Assembly (NCBI GenBank): GCA_017536205.1
Contig: JAFXHX010000003.1
Location: 186,001-250,000 of the forward strand
Origin: Clostridia bacterium
GTDB lineage: Bacteria; Bacillota; Clostridia; Christensenellales; Borkfalkiaceae
Reading direction: 5' to 3'
Length of the DNA: 64,000 nucleotides
Position numbers and translations under genes: made by a program. The notes beneath the pieces are model-generated. The model did no database searches, had not been told where the DNA came from, and saw only the letters and a list, made by a program, of their open reading frames with translations. This document shows, in pieces, positions 31,584 to 39,252 of this stretch. Each line of letters opens with the position of its first letter. The first letter of the stretch is position 1.

Positions 31584-32819
31584 ATGATTAAACACAAAAA
31601 ATATCAAAACGGATTAACTTTAATAGTAAGCGAAGGCGGGGCAATATCGTGCTCGTTTGCCATTATGGTGGGAACGGGTAGCGTTAACGAAACTTCAAGC
31701 CAAAACGGATTATCGCACTTTATAGAACACGTTAATTTTAAGGGTACTAAAAACTATTCGGTGCTTGAAATACCTGAAATTATGGAAAGCGCAGGCGTTA
31801 ACTTTAATGCATACACTGCAAGCGAAGTAACGGCTTTTCACGCCCAAACCATTAAAGATAGTTTAGAAAAGAGTTTTGAAATAATGAGCGAACTCGTTTA
31901 CGCTTCAACTTACCCTGAAGAAGAAGTTGAAAAGGAAAAGGGCGTTATTATTGAAGAAATTAGTATGAGTGAAGACACGCCCGACGACGTTTGCTACGAA
32001 CTTGCAATGAAAGCCTACTTTGGCTTAAACGGTTACGGAAGAACTATATTAGGACCTAAAAAGAATATTCAGCGCTTTACAAAAAGCGATATTGAAAAGT
32101 ATAAAAACGATTTTTACGTTGCCGAAAACACAGTCGTTTCCTTCGTTGGTAACGTAACGCTTAACGAAGCGGACTATTTAGTTCAAAAATATTTAATGCC
32201 TATAATAACCGTTGGCAAAACTAAAAAAACGCCCAAGCACAACCTAGAGTGCTTAAACGGGCATCTTGCTAAAAAGAAAAATATCGAGCAAGTTCAACTC
32301 GTTTTAAAGTTCCCCTCAAGAAGTTACGCCGACGACGACAATATGATTAGCGGTGCTATGGGTAGCATAATAGGTGGGGGTATGAGTAGCAGGCTTTTTA
32401 GAAAGGTAAGAGAAGAACTTGGGCTTGCATATTCGGTTGGAAGTTACAATTCCGCCTTTAAAAATACGGGAACGTTTAACGTTTTTGCAGGCGTTAACGC
32501 TCAAAACTATCAAAGCGCATACGACGCTATTATTAGTGAAATTGAAAGCGTTTCTAAAAACGGCGTTACCGAAGAAGAGGTTTTAAAAGTAAAAAACCAA
32601 CTTAAAGCGTCAACCGTTTATTCGCAAGAACGCCCTCAAACGCTTGCGCTATTATACGCAAGGTATTACCTTCTTCGTGGTGAACTTTACGATTTCGACA
32701 AACGCATTAAAGATATAGAAAAAATAACCACTTCATCTGTTAAAGCCGAGTGTGAACGCCTTTCAGAAAGCGTTATGGCAACGGCGATAGTAGGTAAAAA
32801 CGTTAAGCCATTAAAATAA
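31584..32819 (+). CDS. M16 family zinc peptidase (MlpA/YmxG-like)
   Basis: A 411-residue pitrilysin-type peptidase. The inverted zinc motif HxxEH is LSHFIEHVNFKGT near residue 50 and the third ligand Glu lies in KEKGVIIEEISM about 75 residues later. The C-terminal half (SRLFRKVREELGLAYSVGS) provides the substrate-binding R/Y pair. Unlike M16 partner subunits this one has both the active site and the R/Y motif, so it can be homodimeric. It lies next to the NodB-like gene as in Bacillus. Confidence 0.87.
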   Translation: MIKHKKYQNGLTLIVSEGGAISCSFAIMVGTGSVNETSSQNGLSHFIEHVNFKGTKNYSVLEIPEIMESAGVNFNAYTASEVTAFHAQTIKDSLEKSFEIMSELVYASTYPEEEVEKEKGVIIEEISMSEDTPDDVCYELAMKAYFGLNGYGRTILGPKKNIQRFTKSDIEKYKNDFYVAENTVVSFVGNVTLNEADYLVQKYLMPIITVGKTKKTPKHNLECLNGHLAKKKNIEQVQLVLKFPSRSYADDDNMISGAMGSIIGGGMSSRLFRKVREELGLAYSVGSYNSAFKNTGTFNVFAGVNAQNYQSAYDAIISEIESVSKNGVTEEEVLKVKNQLKASTVYSQERPQTLALLYARYYLLRGELYDFDKRIKDIEKITTSSVKAECERLSESVMATAIVGKNVKPLK

Positions 32820-32823
32820 AAAG

Positions 32824-32847
32824 AACGGGGAAAACCCCCGTTTTTTT
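32824..32847. terminator. Terminator between M16 peptidase and amidohydrolase
   Basis: AACGGGG-AAAA-CCCCCG hairpin with TTTTTTT. Confidence 0.85.
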
Positions 32848-32851
32848 ATTG

Positions 32852-33634
32852 TTAAATATTAAGTAGCGTTTTAGCGTTTTTATATAAAATTGCTTGTTTT
32901 TCACTGCTTGTTAGTAGCGTTTCGCCCGTTATTGCGCCTATAAAAGTGGCAGGGCTACAAGTAGGGTAATCGCTACCGTATAGCACCCTATTTATTCCAA
33001 AGCCGTTAACAATCGTTTTAATTGCGCCAAACCTATGAACGCCGTAACCAGATAAGTCTATATAATAGTTTTCGCACTCTTTTGCAAGCCTTAGATGATA
33101 CTCGATATCGGGTTTTTCGCCGGGGTGAGCGCCAACAAAAATAACGTTTTTATGGTTTTTAACCATTTTAATAGCGTTTTCGTGGTCTTGGGTATGAAAG
33201 TTAACGATAACCCCTTTATCGCCTGCGTAATCTAAAATAGCGTTTAAGCCTTGTTCGGCGTATGAAGACCAACTGTGAAAGTAGGGAACTAATTCGCCTA
33301 TAAGTTTAAACCCGTTTTTAACCATATTATCTATTACGCTAATAGAATAGTCAACGTAGGCTGGGTGAACGTGAAAACCGGGGTAATATCTGTCCCCATA
33401 AAAGCGCTTAAGTTCAAGCGCCGTTTGGTTGTTTTTAGTAATTATTTCTAAAACGCTAGTTTCTTTACTAGAGCGCGATGATAAAACCGAACCGCAAAAC
33501 GTTTTAACGTTAAGCGCGTTAAAAAGTTCAAGCGTAAACTCTTTTCCCATATTAGCGCAATTTTTATGAGCGCAAATATTTTCGCTATCAAGTATAAAAG
33601 GGTGGGTGTGAAAGTCAATAATTTCGTATTCCAT
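32852..33634 (-). CDS. Amidohydrolase-2 family metal-dependent hydrolase
   Basis: A 260-residue TIM-barrel protein. The first strand has HxH in DFHTHPF, further metal ligands are NFHTQDH and FVGAHPGEK, and the last strand has GSDYPTCSPATF. This is the amidohydrolase-2 (TatD/ACMSD-like) pattern; substrate unknown. No SD precedes the ATG: the -10 box ends 6 bases upstream, so translation is probably from a leaderless mRNA. Confidence 0.72.
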   Translation of the reverse strand: MEYEIIDFHTHPFILDSENICAHKNCANMGKEFTLELFNALNVKTFCGSVLSSRSSKETSVLEIITKNNQTALELKRFYGDRYYPGFHVHPAYVDYSISVIDNMVKNGFKLIGELVPYFHSWSSYAEQGLNAILDYAGDKGVIVNFHTQDHENAIKMVKNHKNVIFVGAHPGEKPDIEYHLRLAKECENYYIDLSGYGVHRFGAIKTIVNGFGINRVLYGSDYPTCSPATFIGAITGETLLTSSEKQAILYKNAKTLLNI

Positions 33635-33640
33635 AAAATT

Positions 33641-33669
33641 ATTATAGCATTACCCACAATTTTTAGCAA
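33641..33669 (-). promoter_or_regulatory. Amidohydrolase promoter (leaderless arrangement)
   Basis: Minus-strand TTGCTA (33664-33669) and TATAAT (33641-33646), 17-base spacing; the ATG is 7 bases past the -10. Confidence 0.7.
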
Positions 33670-33672
33670 TAG

Positions 33673-33813
33673 TTAAGTTGTAATTTGGTTGTTGCAAAAA
33701 CAAGAAGTAGTTGTAAGTAGCGTTAAAAGTAGTAACGCTTGAGTTAAACTTATGGTGTTATTCGTGGTAAGTAGAAATAAAAGCCCGAAAAATGCAAGGT
33801 TAGATGAGTTCAT
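33673..33813 (-). CDS. Small hydrophobic peptide
   Basis: A 46-residue ORF with a strong SD (AAAGGAGACTTT before ATG). Two hydrophobic stretches (LAFFGLLFLLTT and LTQALLLLTLLTTTSCFC) flank a polar NNTIS turn, and the C-terminus is Cys-containing. No family recognised. It ends before, and overlaps the promoter of, the amidohydrolase gene, so the two may share transcription. Confidence 0.5.
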   Translation of the reverse strand: MNSSNLAFFGLLFLLTTNNTISLTQALLLLTLLTTTSCFCNNQITT

Positions 33814-33880
33814 AAAGTCTCCTTTTACAAAAACAGTTATATTCTAACAATATGCGAGTTTTTTCAACCGTATGCTTTTA

Positions 33881-33909
33881 TTGACATATTTTCCTGCGTT
33901 TTATATATT
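33881..33909 (+). promoter_or_regulatory. Promoter of the ArsR-family gene
   Basis: TTGACA and TATATT with 17-base spacing, followed by AAAGGAG before the ATG at 33937. Confidence 0.7.
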
Positions 33910-33936
33910 AAAATTATCAAAATTAAAGGAGTTATT

Positions 33937-34284
33937 ATGAACGAACGCAAATCGGTTTTAATACTCGACAAAAAAACGCAAGGTCTTATTGAAAATTATA
34001 TTCCCTGCGACGAAACACTTGAAGAACTTGTTGGCTTTTTCAGTATGTTTAGCGATTTAACAAGGCTTAAAATGCTTTCAGCCCTAGCAATAAGCGAAAC
34101 TTGCGTAACCGATTTATCGGTGCTACTTAACCTAAACCAAACCACCGTATCGCATCAACTTCGCACTTTGCGAGACCTTGGCGCCGTAAAATATCGCCGT
34201 GTTGGTAAAGTAATTTTTTACTCTTTAAAAAACGACCTGATAAATGAAGTGCTCCTTAAGGGAGTGGAATATTTGGGATACTAA
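33937..34284 (+). CDS. ArsR-family transcriptional regulator
   Basis: A 115-residue winged-helix repressor: FSDLTRLKMLSALAISETCVTDLSVLLNLNQTTVSHQLRTLRDLGAVKYRRVGKVIFYSL. The usual metal motif ELCVCDL reads ETCVTDLS, with only one Cys, so classic As/Cd sensing at that helix is doubtful. C21 (IPCDE) could help. No pump gene is adjacent; the neighbours are two small membrane peptides on the other strand. Confidence 0.85.
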   Translation: MNERKSVLILDKKTQGLIENYIPCDETLEELVGFFSMFSDLTRLKMLSALAISETCVTDLSVLLNLNQTTVSHQLRTLRDLGAVKYRRVGKVIFYSLKNDLINEVLLKGVEYLGY

Positions 34285-34311
34285 AAAAGCAGTGGCTTAG
34301 CCACTGCTTTT
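34285..34311. terminator. Terminator between arsR gene and Cys-rich peptide
   Basis: AAAAGCAGTGGC-TTA-GCCACTGCTTTT hairpin; symmetrical, used by both convergent genes. Confidence 0.8.
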
Positions 34312-34316
34312 AGTTT

Positions 34317-34520
34317 TTATTTTATGCAACCCATACCGTATGGTTTATTGCCTTTACAGCAACAAAGAAGCACTAAAATAATGGGAAGTAAGCAACCCGA
34401 ATTACATATTTTATCAATAATACCGTTTAAGCAACCGTTACCGCAAACGCATAAAACGAGTAGTATAATAAGTATGTACAAACAGCAATTATCATTGCCA
34501 AAGCCGAAAAGATTATTCAT
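34317..34520 (-). CDS. Small Cys-rich membrane protein
   Basis: A 67-residue protein with a consensus SD (GGAGGATAATTTAT before ATG). Two hydrophobic stretches (CLYILIILLVLCVCG and LLPIILVLLCCC) and 11 Cys in total are arranged as CC, CVC, CNSGC and CCC, ending in KPYGMGCIK. The pattern recalls small Cys-rich hydrophobic proteins of spore-formers, but I cannot name a family. Metal binding or coat/membrane association are possible. Confidence 0.55.
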   Translation of the reverse strand: MNNLFGFGNDNCCLYILIILLVLCVCGNGCLNGIIDKICNSGCLLPIILVLLCCCKGNKPYGMGCIK

Positions 34521-34606
34521 ATAAATTATCCTCCAAAAGTTTAAAACGGTTTTTTCCGTTTCTTAATACATATTATTAAAAAATAATATATTTTGTTACT
34601 CGCAAG

Positions 34607-34635
34607 TTGTAATTTTTAAATAATTGTGCTAAAAT
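34607..34635 (+). promoter_or_regulatory. Promoter of the ECF-S/coaX operon
   Basis: TTGTAA and TAAAAT with 17-base spacing. About 80 bases of leader follow, including a GC-rich segment and a T-rich tract (34668-34686). Confidence 0.6.
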
Positions 34636-34723
34636 AACTTTGGCGGGTACTTCGGGCTCGACCATTACATATTTTTTATTTTTTTCTTACGGGTATCTTT
34701 TAAGAACTCGATTGGAGGTTATT

Positions 34724-35317
34724 ATGAATAGTTTTAAAAACCGTTTTAGCGCAAAGAGTATAACGGGAATAGCAGTTTTGTTGGCGCTTGTAATAGTGCT
34801 TCAAGCAGTTGGTGGAACGATTTCAATCGGCGCAGTGCAACTCAATTTTACGTTAATTCCTATAGTTCTAGGCGCTATTTTATTTGGGGCTTGGGTAGGT
34901 GCGTTCTTGGGCTTTGCTTGTGGCGTTGTAGTTTTAATTCAAGTAATATCAGGCGCAGTTCCGCTCTACGTTTTAATGTGGACTAACGACCCCGTAGTTA
35001 CCACTTTAACTTGCTTGGTTAAAACCACGGTTGCAGGCTTTTTGGCGGGCGTTTTATTTAACGCAATATCAAAAAAGAACGAAACTATTGCAACTTTCGT
35101 TGCTTCTGCAATCGTTCCTATTATAAATACTTCGCTTTTCGTTATAGGTTGCTTGTTTATGAAATCTATCGGGGGCGAGGCTACGGGCGCAGGCTATAAC
35201 GTACTCATATATATTTTAGTTTTTATCGTAACTTTCAACTTTTTTATCGAATTGGGCATAAATCTAGTTTTTGCCCCTGCGTTAAAAAGAGTTATTAAAA
35301 TAATTGAAAGGAAATAA
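34724..35317 (+). CDS. ECF transporter S component, probably pantothenate
   Basis: A 197-residue membrane protein with about six spans, of the ECF substrate-binding S-component type (IGAVQLNFTLIPIVLGAILFGAWVGAFLGFACG is the conserved first half). It has no ATPase of its own and would use the shared EcfAAT module encoded elsewhere. Since pantothenate kinase coaX follows after 4 bases, pantothenate is the likely vitamin; folate is an alternative. TTGGAGG precedes ATG 34724; the longer frame from 34640 has no start signal. Confidence 0.78.
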   Translation: MNSFKNRFSAKSITGIAVLLALVIVLQAVGGTISIGAVQLNFTLIPIVLGAILFGAWVGAFLGFACGVVVLIQVISGAVPLYVLMWTNDPVVTTLTCLVKTTVAGFLAGVLFNAISKKNETIATFVASAIVPIINTSLFVIGCLFMKSIGGEATGAGYNVLIYILVFIVTFNFFIELGINLVFAPALKRVIKIIERK

Positions 35318-35321
35318 TTTT

Positions 35322-36107
35322 ATGTTACTTTGTGTAGATATAGGAAATACCAACATTAAATACGCAGTATTTAACGGCAATAACTTAATGGGTTCGTTTA
35401 GGGTTTCTTCACGCCACACCAGAACTGCCGACGAATACGATGCAACTCTACTTAATCTTCTTGCAAGCAAAGATATATCGCCTAAGGATATAGACGGAAT
35501 TATTATGTCGTCGGTTATACCGTCGCTTAACTACACCATTTCGCATATGTGCAAATATTTCTTCGGCGTAACGCCTATAACCGTTGGCGTGGGCATTAAA
35601 ACGGGGCTTAATATCAAGGCAGACAACCCCCGTGAAGTTGGCGCAGATATTATTGCAAACTGCGTTGGTGCGCTTAACCGTTACGGAAACGGCAAGCCTA
35701 TGGTGGTTATTGATTTTGGAACGGCAACCACGTTCGACGTGTTATCAGGCACAGGCGAACTTTTAGGCGTTATTATAGCGCCTGGTATTAAAACGTCGCT
35801 TGAAGGGCTTGTTTCAAACACGGCGCAACTTCCTATGATAGAACTTTCGTCGCCTAAAACGGCAATTCCCAAAAACACCAAAAACGCTATGCAAGCGGGT
35901 ATCGTTTTCGGCTTTGCAGGCTTAGTTGAAAAAATAGTTGATAAAATCAAAGAAGATTTAGGCGTTTCAGAAATTGAAGTGACAGCAACGGGTGGTATGG
36001 GCGAAGTTATTGCAAAAGAAGTTTCGTGCATAACTAGAATTGATAGAATGCTCACACTTGAAGGTTTAAAAACACTTTACAATTTAAACAAGGTTAAAAA
36101 TGACTAA
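35322..36107 (+). CDS. coaX: Type III pantothenate kinase
   Basis: A 261-residue ASKHA-fold kinase that makes 4'-phosphopantothenate, the first step of CoA synthesis. P-loop-like DIGNTNIKYAVF starts the protein; VDVGTATT-type Asp is VIDFGTATTFDV, and LGVIIAPGIKTSLEGL and TATGGMG are typical. ATG 35322 was chosen over 35304 as the family starts immediately before DIGNTN. The end overlaps ispG by 8 bases. Confidence 0.93.
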   Translation: MLLCVDIGNTNIKYAVFNGNNLMGSFRVSSRHTRTADEYDATLLNLLASKDISPKDIDGIIMSSVIPSLNYTISHMCKYFFGVTPITVGVGIKTGLNIKADNPREVGADIIANCVGALNRYGNGKPMVVIDFGTATTFDVLSGTGELLGVIIAPGIKTSLEGLVSNTAQLPMIELSSPKTAIPKNTKNAMQAGIVFGFAGLVEKIVDKIKEDLGVSEIEVTATGGMGEVIAKEVSCITRIDRMLTLEGLKTLYNLNKVKND

Positions 36108-37146
36108 AACCGTTAAAATAGCAAACGTAATAATAGGCGGAAATAATAAAGTTGCCGTTCAGTCAATGGCTAATATTAAAACCGAAAAGGTCGACCTTTT
36201 GGTTAGTCAAATATTAGACCTAGAAAAGGCAGGTTGCGATATAATTCGCGTTGCTGTTAAAGACGAAAACGACGCTATAGCCTTAAAAAGCGTTAAAAAA
36301 CAAATACATATTCCCTTGGTTGCCGATATTCATTTCGATTACCGTTTAGCAATAAAATCGGTTGAAAACGGAGCCGACAAGGTGCGCATTAACCCCGGCA
36401 ATATCGGTAGCGAAGAAAACGTTAAAAAAGTTGCCGAGTGCTTAAAGTATTACGGCGTGCCCGTTCGCGTTGGCTCAAACACGGGTAGCATTGAAAAAGA
36501 GTTTTTGAAAAAGTACGGCAAAAACGAAGTTTCGCTAGTAGAATCGGCGCTTAAAAACGTTAGCGCGCTTGAAAAATACGGCGTAGAAAATATCGTAATA
36601 TCTACAAAGGCATCGTCTGTACCGTTAACTTACAAGGCGTATAAATACCTAGCGTCTAAAACCGATTACCCACTTCATTTGGGGGTTACCGAATCTGGAA
36701 CTTACGAAAGTGGAATAGTAAAGTCAAGCGCAGGTATAGGCGCGCTACTTCTCGACGGAATAGGCTCTACTATTAGAGTAAGCCTTGCGTCTAACCCCGT
36801 AAACGAAGTTTACGTTGCTAAAAAAATACTGCGTTCCGTTGGGCTTGAAAACGATTATTGTGAAGTTATTTCTTGCCCCACTTGCGGAAGAACTGAATAT
36901 AATTCGATAGAACTTGCCGAAAAGGTTGAAAAATTAACGGCTCATATTAAAAAACCACTTAAAATTGCCGTTATGGGTTGCGTGGTAAACGGGCCTGGCG
37001 AAGCAATGGATGCCGACCTTGGAATTGCAGGCTCTAAAGATTTTTGCGTAATATTTAAAAAGGGCGAAGTTGTTAAAAAAGTTCCCTTTGATAGCGCTGA
37101 ACAAGAACTTATAAGCGAGATAGAAAAAATTGAAAAACTCTTGTGA
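36100..37146 (+). CDS. ispG: 4-Hydroxy-3-methylbut-2-enyl diphosphate synthase
   Basis: A 348-residue [4Fe-4S] enzyme of the MEP isoprenoid pathway. The TIM-barrel half has VQSMANIKTEKVD and VADIHFDYRLAI; the cluster half has Cys ligands in SCPTCGR and MGCVVNGPGEA, with Glu in the latter as fourth ligand. This short form lacks the plant-type middle domain. Overlaps with coaX and with the PolC-like gene suggest one operon. Confidence 0.95.
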   Translation: MTKTVKIANVIIGGNNKVAVQSMANIKTEKVDLLVSQILDLEKAGCDIIRVAVKDENDAIALKSVKKQIHIPLVADIHFDYRLAIKSVENGADKVRINPGNIGSEENVKKVAECLKYYGVPVRVGSNTGSIEKEFLKKYGKNEVSLVESALKNVSALEKYGVENIVISTKASSVPLTYKAYKYLASKTDYPLHLGVTESGTYESGIVKSSAGIGALLLDGIGSTIRVSLASNPVNEVYVAKKILRSVGLENDYCEVISCPTCGRTEYNSIELAEKVEKLTAHIKKPLKIAVMGCVVNGPGEAMDADLGIAGSKDFCVIFKKGEVVKKVPFDSAEQELISEIEKIEKLL

Positions 37147-38644
37147 TAAACTACTCGACCATCTTAAAAATTACTACCCAACGCTTGGCGACGTTAGGCT
37201 AAACTCTGCAACGCTTTCGGGAAACGATATAAGCGTTTCGCTCGTTAGCGACGTTGCCGTGTCGTCATACGAAAAAGAGATGGTTGCAAGTGAAATACAA
37301 AAACAACTTGGTGGTTATAACGTAACCGTTAGTTGTCATAAATCGGTGTGCGATGCAGACCTAGCAAAGCGTGCCGTTATCGCTTATATTAAAGAGCATT
37401 GTAACGCCGTTATGCACGCCGTTAGCGAAGATAAAGTTAAAATTATTTGCGCAGGCAAAAAGGTGAGATACTCATTAAGCGTAATTGAAGGCGTTGCCGA
37501 TTATTTAAAGCGAACTTCGGTAATTAGCGATTTAAACGAAAGCCTTTCAAGGCAATATTCTAACGATTTTGATGGCGAAGTTATAATTTCTAACGAAGTT
37601 GAAGTTATTCCCGATTACGTTATAACCACCGTAAACGAAAGCGACCTTACCGATTTAAAGGTTAGAAAGTTTAAAGTGTGCGACGTAGTTAGGTGTTGCG
37701 ACGTTGAGTTTTACGACGAAGCAACCTGTATTGAAGACGGTGAAGAAGTTCTAGGAAAGGCAATATTTGCGGGAAAAGTTGTTGAAATTGAAGAGAGAGA
37801 AAGCAAAAAAGGCAACAAGTATTACCGCATTACCCTAGACGATAAAACGGGTAAAATTACTGGTAGTTTCTTCACGGCAGACAAGCAAAAACTTTTAAAA
37901 ATTGAAAAGATTAAAGCAGATAGCGTTATCATCGTTAGGGGCGAAATTGAAGACTTTAACGGCAGGCCTAGTTTTATAATTAAAGGCTTTCACTTTTGCG
38001 ATTTTCCATCGGGTTACGTTCCCGAGCCAAAGCCTTCTAAACCTATACCTGAAAAGTACGTTATAGTAACGCCCGAGCCTTGCGAAGTTACCGAGCAAAC
38101 CGATTTATTCACTCAAAAAACCGAACTTCCAGAAAAGGTAAAAAATACCGAATACGTCGTTGTTGATATTGAAACTACGGGAACTGATATAACTAGCGAT
38201 AAAATTACCGAAATAGGCGCAGTTAGAATAAAAAACGGCGTTATTTGCGAAAGTTTTCAAACGCTTATCGACCCTGAAGTTCCACTTTCAAAGCGCATAG
38301 TAGAACTAACGGGTATAACCGACGAAATGCTTGAAGGTAAGCCTAAAATACACGAAGTGTATCCCGATTTCGTTAAGTTTTTAGGAACTTCGGTGTTTAT
38401 TGCCCACTACGCCGATTTTGATTATAGGTTTTTAAAAAAGGTGGGGCAAGAGTTCGGCTACTTTATAAGAAACGACTACATAGACACGCTTGCCGTTTCA
38501 AGAAAGGTTTTACCGTGGCTTTCAAACCACAAACTTAACACCGTGTGCGAGCATTTTAAAATAGAGTTCCGCCACCACCGTGCTTTAAGTGATGCGTTTG
38601 CAACTGCCGAGGCGTTTTTGGAAATGGCAAGGCTAAAAAAGTAA
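37130..38644 (+). CDS. PolC-like protein reduced to N-terminal, OB-fold and DEDDh exonuclease domains
   Basis: A 504-residue protein at the place where Bacillota have polC (after ispG and before rimP). Residues 1-200 resemble the PolC N-terminal region, 205-290 are an OB-fold (AIFAGKVVEIEERESKKGNKYYRITLDD), and 338-500 are a DEDDh 3'-5' exonuclease: VVDIETTGT (D346, E348), AHYADFDY and HHRALSDAFATA. The PHP and polymerase domains that make up the remaining ~900 residues of PolC are absent, and the frame ends cleanly. TTG 37130 overlaps ispG by 17 bases. Inferred function: a stand-alone proofreading or repair nuclease. Confidence 0.75.
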   Translation: MKNSCDKLLDHLKNYYPTLGDVRLNSATLSGNDISVSLVSDVAVSSYEKEMVASEIQKQLGGYNVTVSCHKSVCDADLAKRAVIAYIKEHCNAVMHAVSEDKVKIICAGKKVRYSLSVIEGVADYLKRTSVISDLNESLSRQYSNDFDGEVIISNEVEVIPDYVITTVNESDLTDLKVRKFKVCDVVRCCDVEFYDEATCIEDGEEVLGKAIFAGKVVEIEERESKKGNKYYRITLDDKTGKITGSFFTADKQKLLKIEKIKADSVIIVRGEIEDFNGRPSFIIKGFHFCDFPSGYVPEPKPSKPIPEKYVIVTPEPCEVTEQTDLFTQKTELPEKVKNTEYVVVDIETTGTDITSDKITEIGAVRIKNGVICESFQTLIDPEVPLSKRIVELTGITDEMLEGKPKIHEVYPDFVKFLGTSVFIAHYADFDYRFLKKVGQEFGYFIRNDYIDTLAVSRKVLPWLSNHKLNTVCEHFKIEFRHHRALSDAFATAEAFLEMARLKK

Positions 38645-38662
38645 AAAATAGTTTAAAAACGC

Positions 38663-38691
38663 TTGCAATTATATATAATATATGTTAAAAT
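38663..38691 (+). promoter_or_regulatory. Promoter of the rimP-nusA-infB operon
   Basis: TTGCAA and extended -10 TGTTAAAAT (core TAAAAT 38686-38691), 17-base spacing. Confidence 0.75.
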
Positions 38692-38717
38692 ACTTATGAT
38701 TTGATGATAAGGTTAGG

Positions 38718-38750
38718 CTTGAGAGTGCTGAAAAGCACTCTCAAGTTTTT
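38718..38750 (+). terminator. Leader terminator/attenuator upstream of rimP
   Basis: CTTGAGAGTGC-TGAAAA-GCACTCTCAAG-TTTTT, an 11-bp perfect hairpin with T-run. It lies after the operon promoter and 16 bases before the rimP start, so it both ends upstream transcripts and can attenuate the operon. NusA-dependent attenuation of nusA is known in Bacillus. Confidence 0.75.
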
Positions 38751-38765
38751 ATAAGGGGATTTATT

Positions 38766-39221
38766 TTGAACTTTATTGAAAAACAAAAAATTATAGATTT
38801 TTTAACGCCGTACGCCGAAAGTATTAACGCCGAGATTATCGACGTTGAATTGAAGTCTGGCAAAAACGCTTATTTAACGGTATTTTTAGATACAGAAACG
38901 GGCGTTGATTTAGACACGCTTGAAAAGTTTCACAACCTTATAAACGCCCCGCTTGACGAGTTAGACCCGTACCCGCAAGCGTACACTTTAAACGTTTCAA
39001 GCCCCGGCGTTGACAGGCCTTTAAAAACGGAAAGGGACTTTTTAAGGAAAATGGGTAAACTCGTTGAAGTTAAACTCTACGCTAATAAAAACGGCAAAAA
39101 ACTTTACGAAGGCGTTTTAAAGGCGTATAACGGCGATAGCGTTACCGTAGAAATTAGCGGGAAAGACGTTATTTTTAAACTAGAAGAAATCGCAAAGATT
39201 TGCGAAGCAATAATATTTTAA
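38766..39221 (+). CDS. rimP: Ribosome maturation factor RimP
   Basis: A 151-residue protein needed for 30S assembly. INAEIIDVELKSGKNAYLTVFLDTETGVDLDTLEKFHNLI and YTLNVSSPGVDRPLKTERDFLR are the family signatures; the C-terminal SH3-like domain follows. Start codon TTG with AAGGGG upstream. First gene of the nusA operon. Confidence 0.93.
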   Translation: MNFIEKQKIIDFLTPYAESINAEIIDVELKSGKNAYLTVFLDTETGVDLDTLEKFHNLINAPLDELDPYPQAYTLNVSSPGVDRPLKTERDFLRKMGKLVEVKLYANKNGKKLYEGVLKAYNGDSVTVEISGKDVIFKLEEIAKICEAIIF

Positions 39222-39252
39222 TCACGTTTTCTAACACCTAAAGGAGAAAAAT

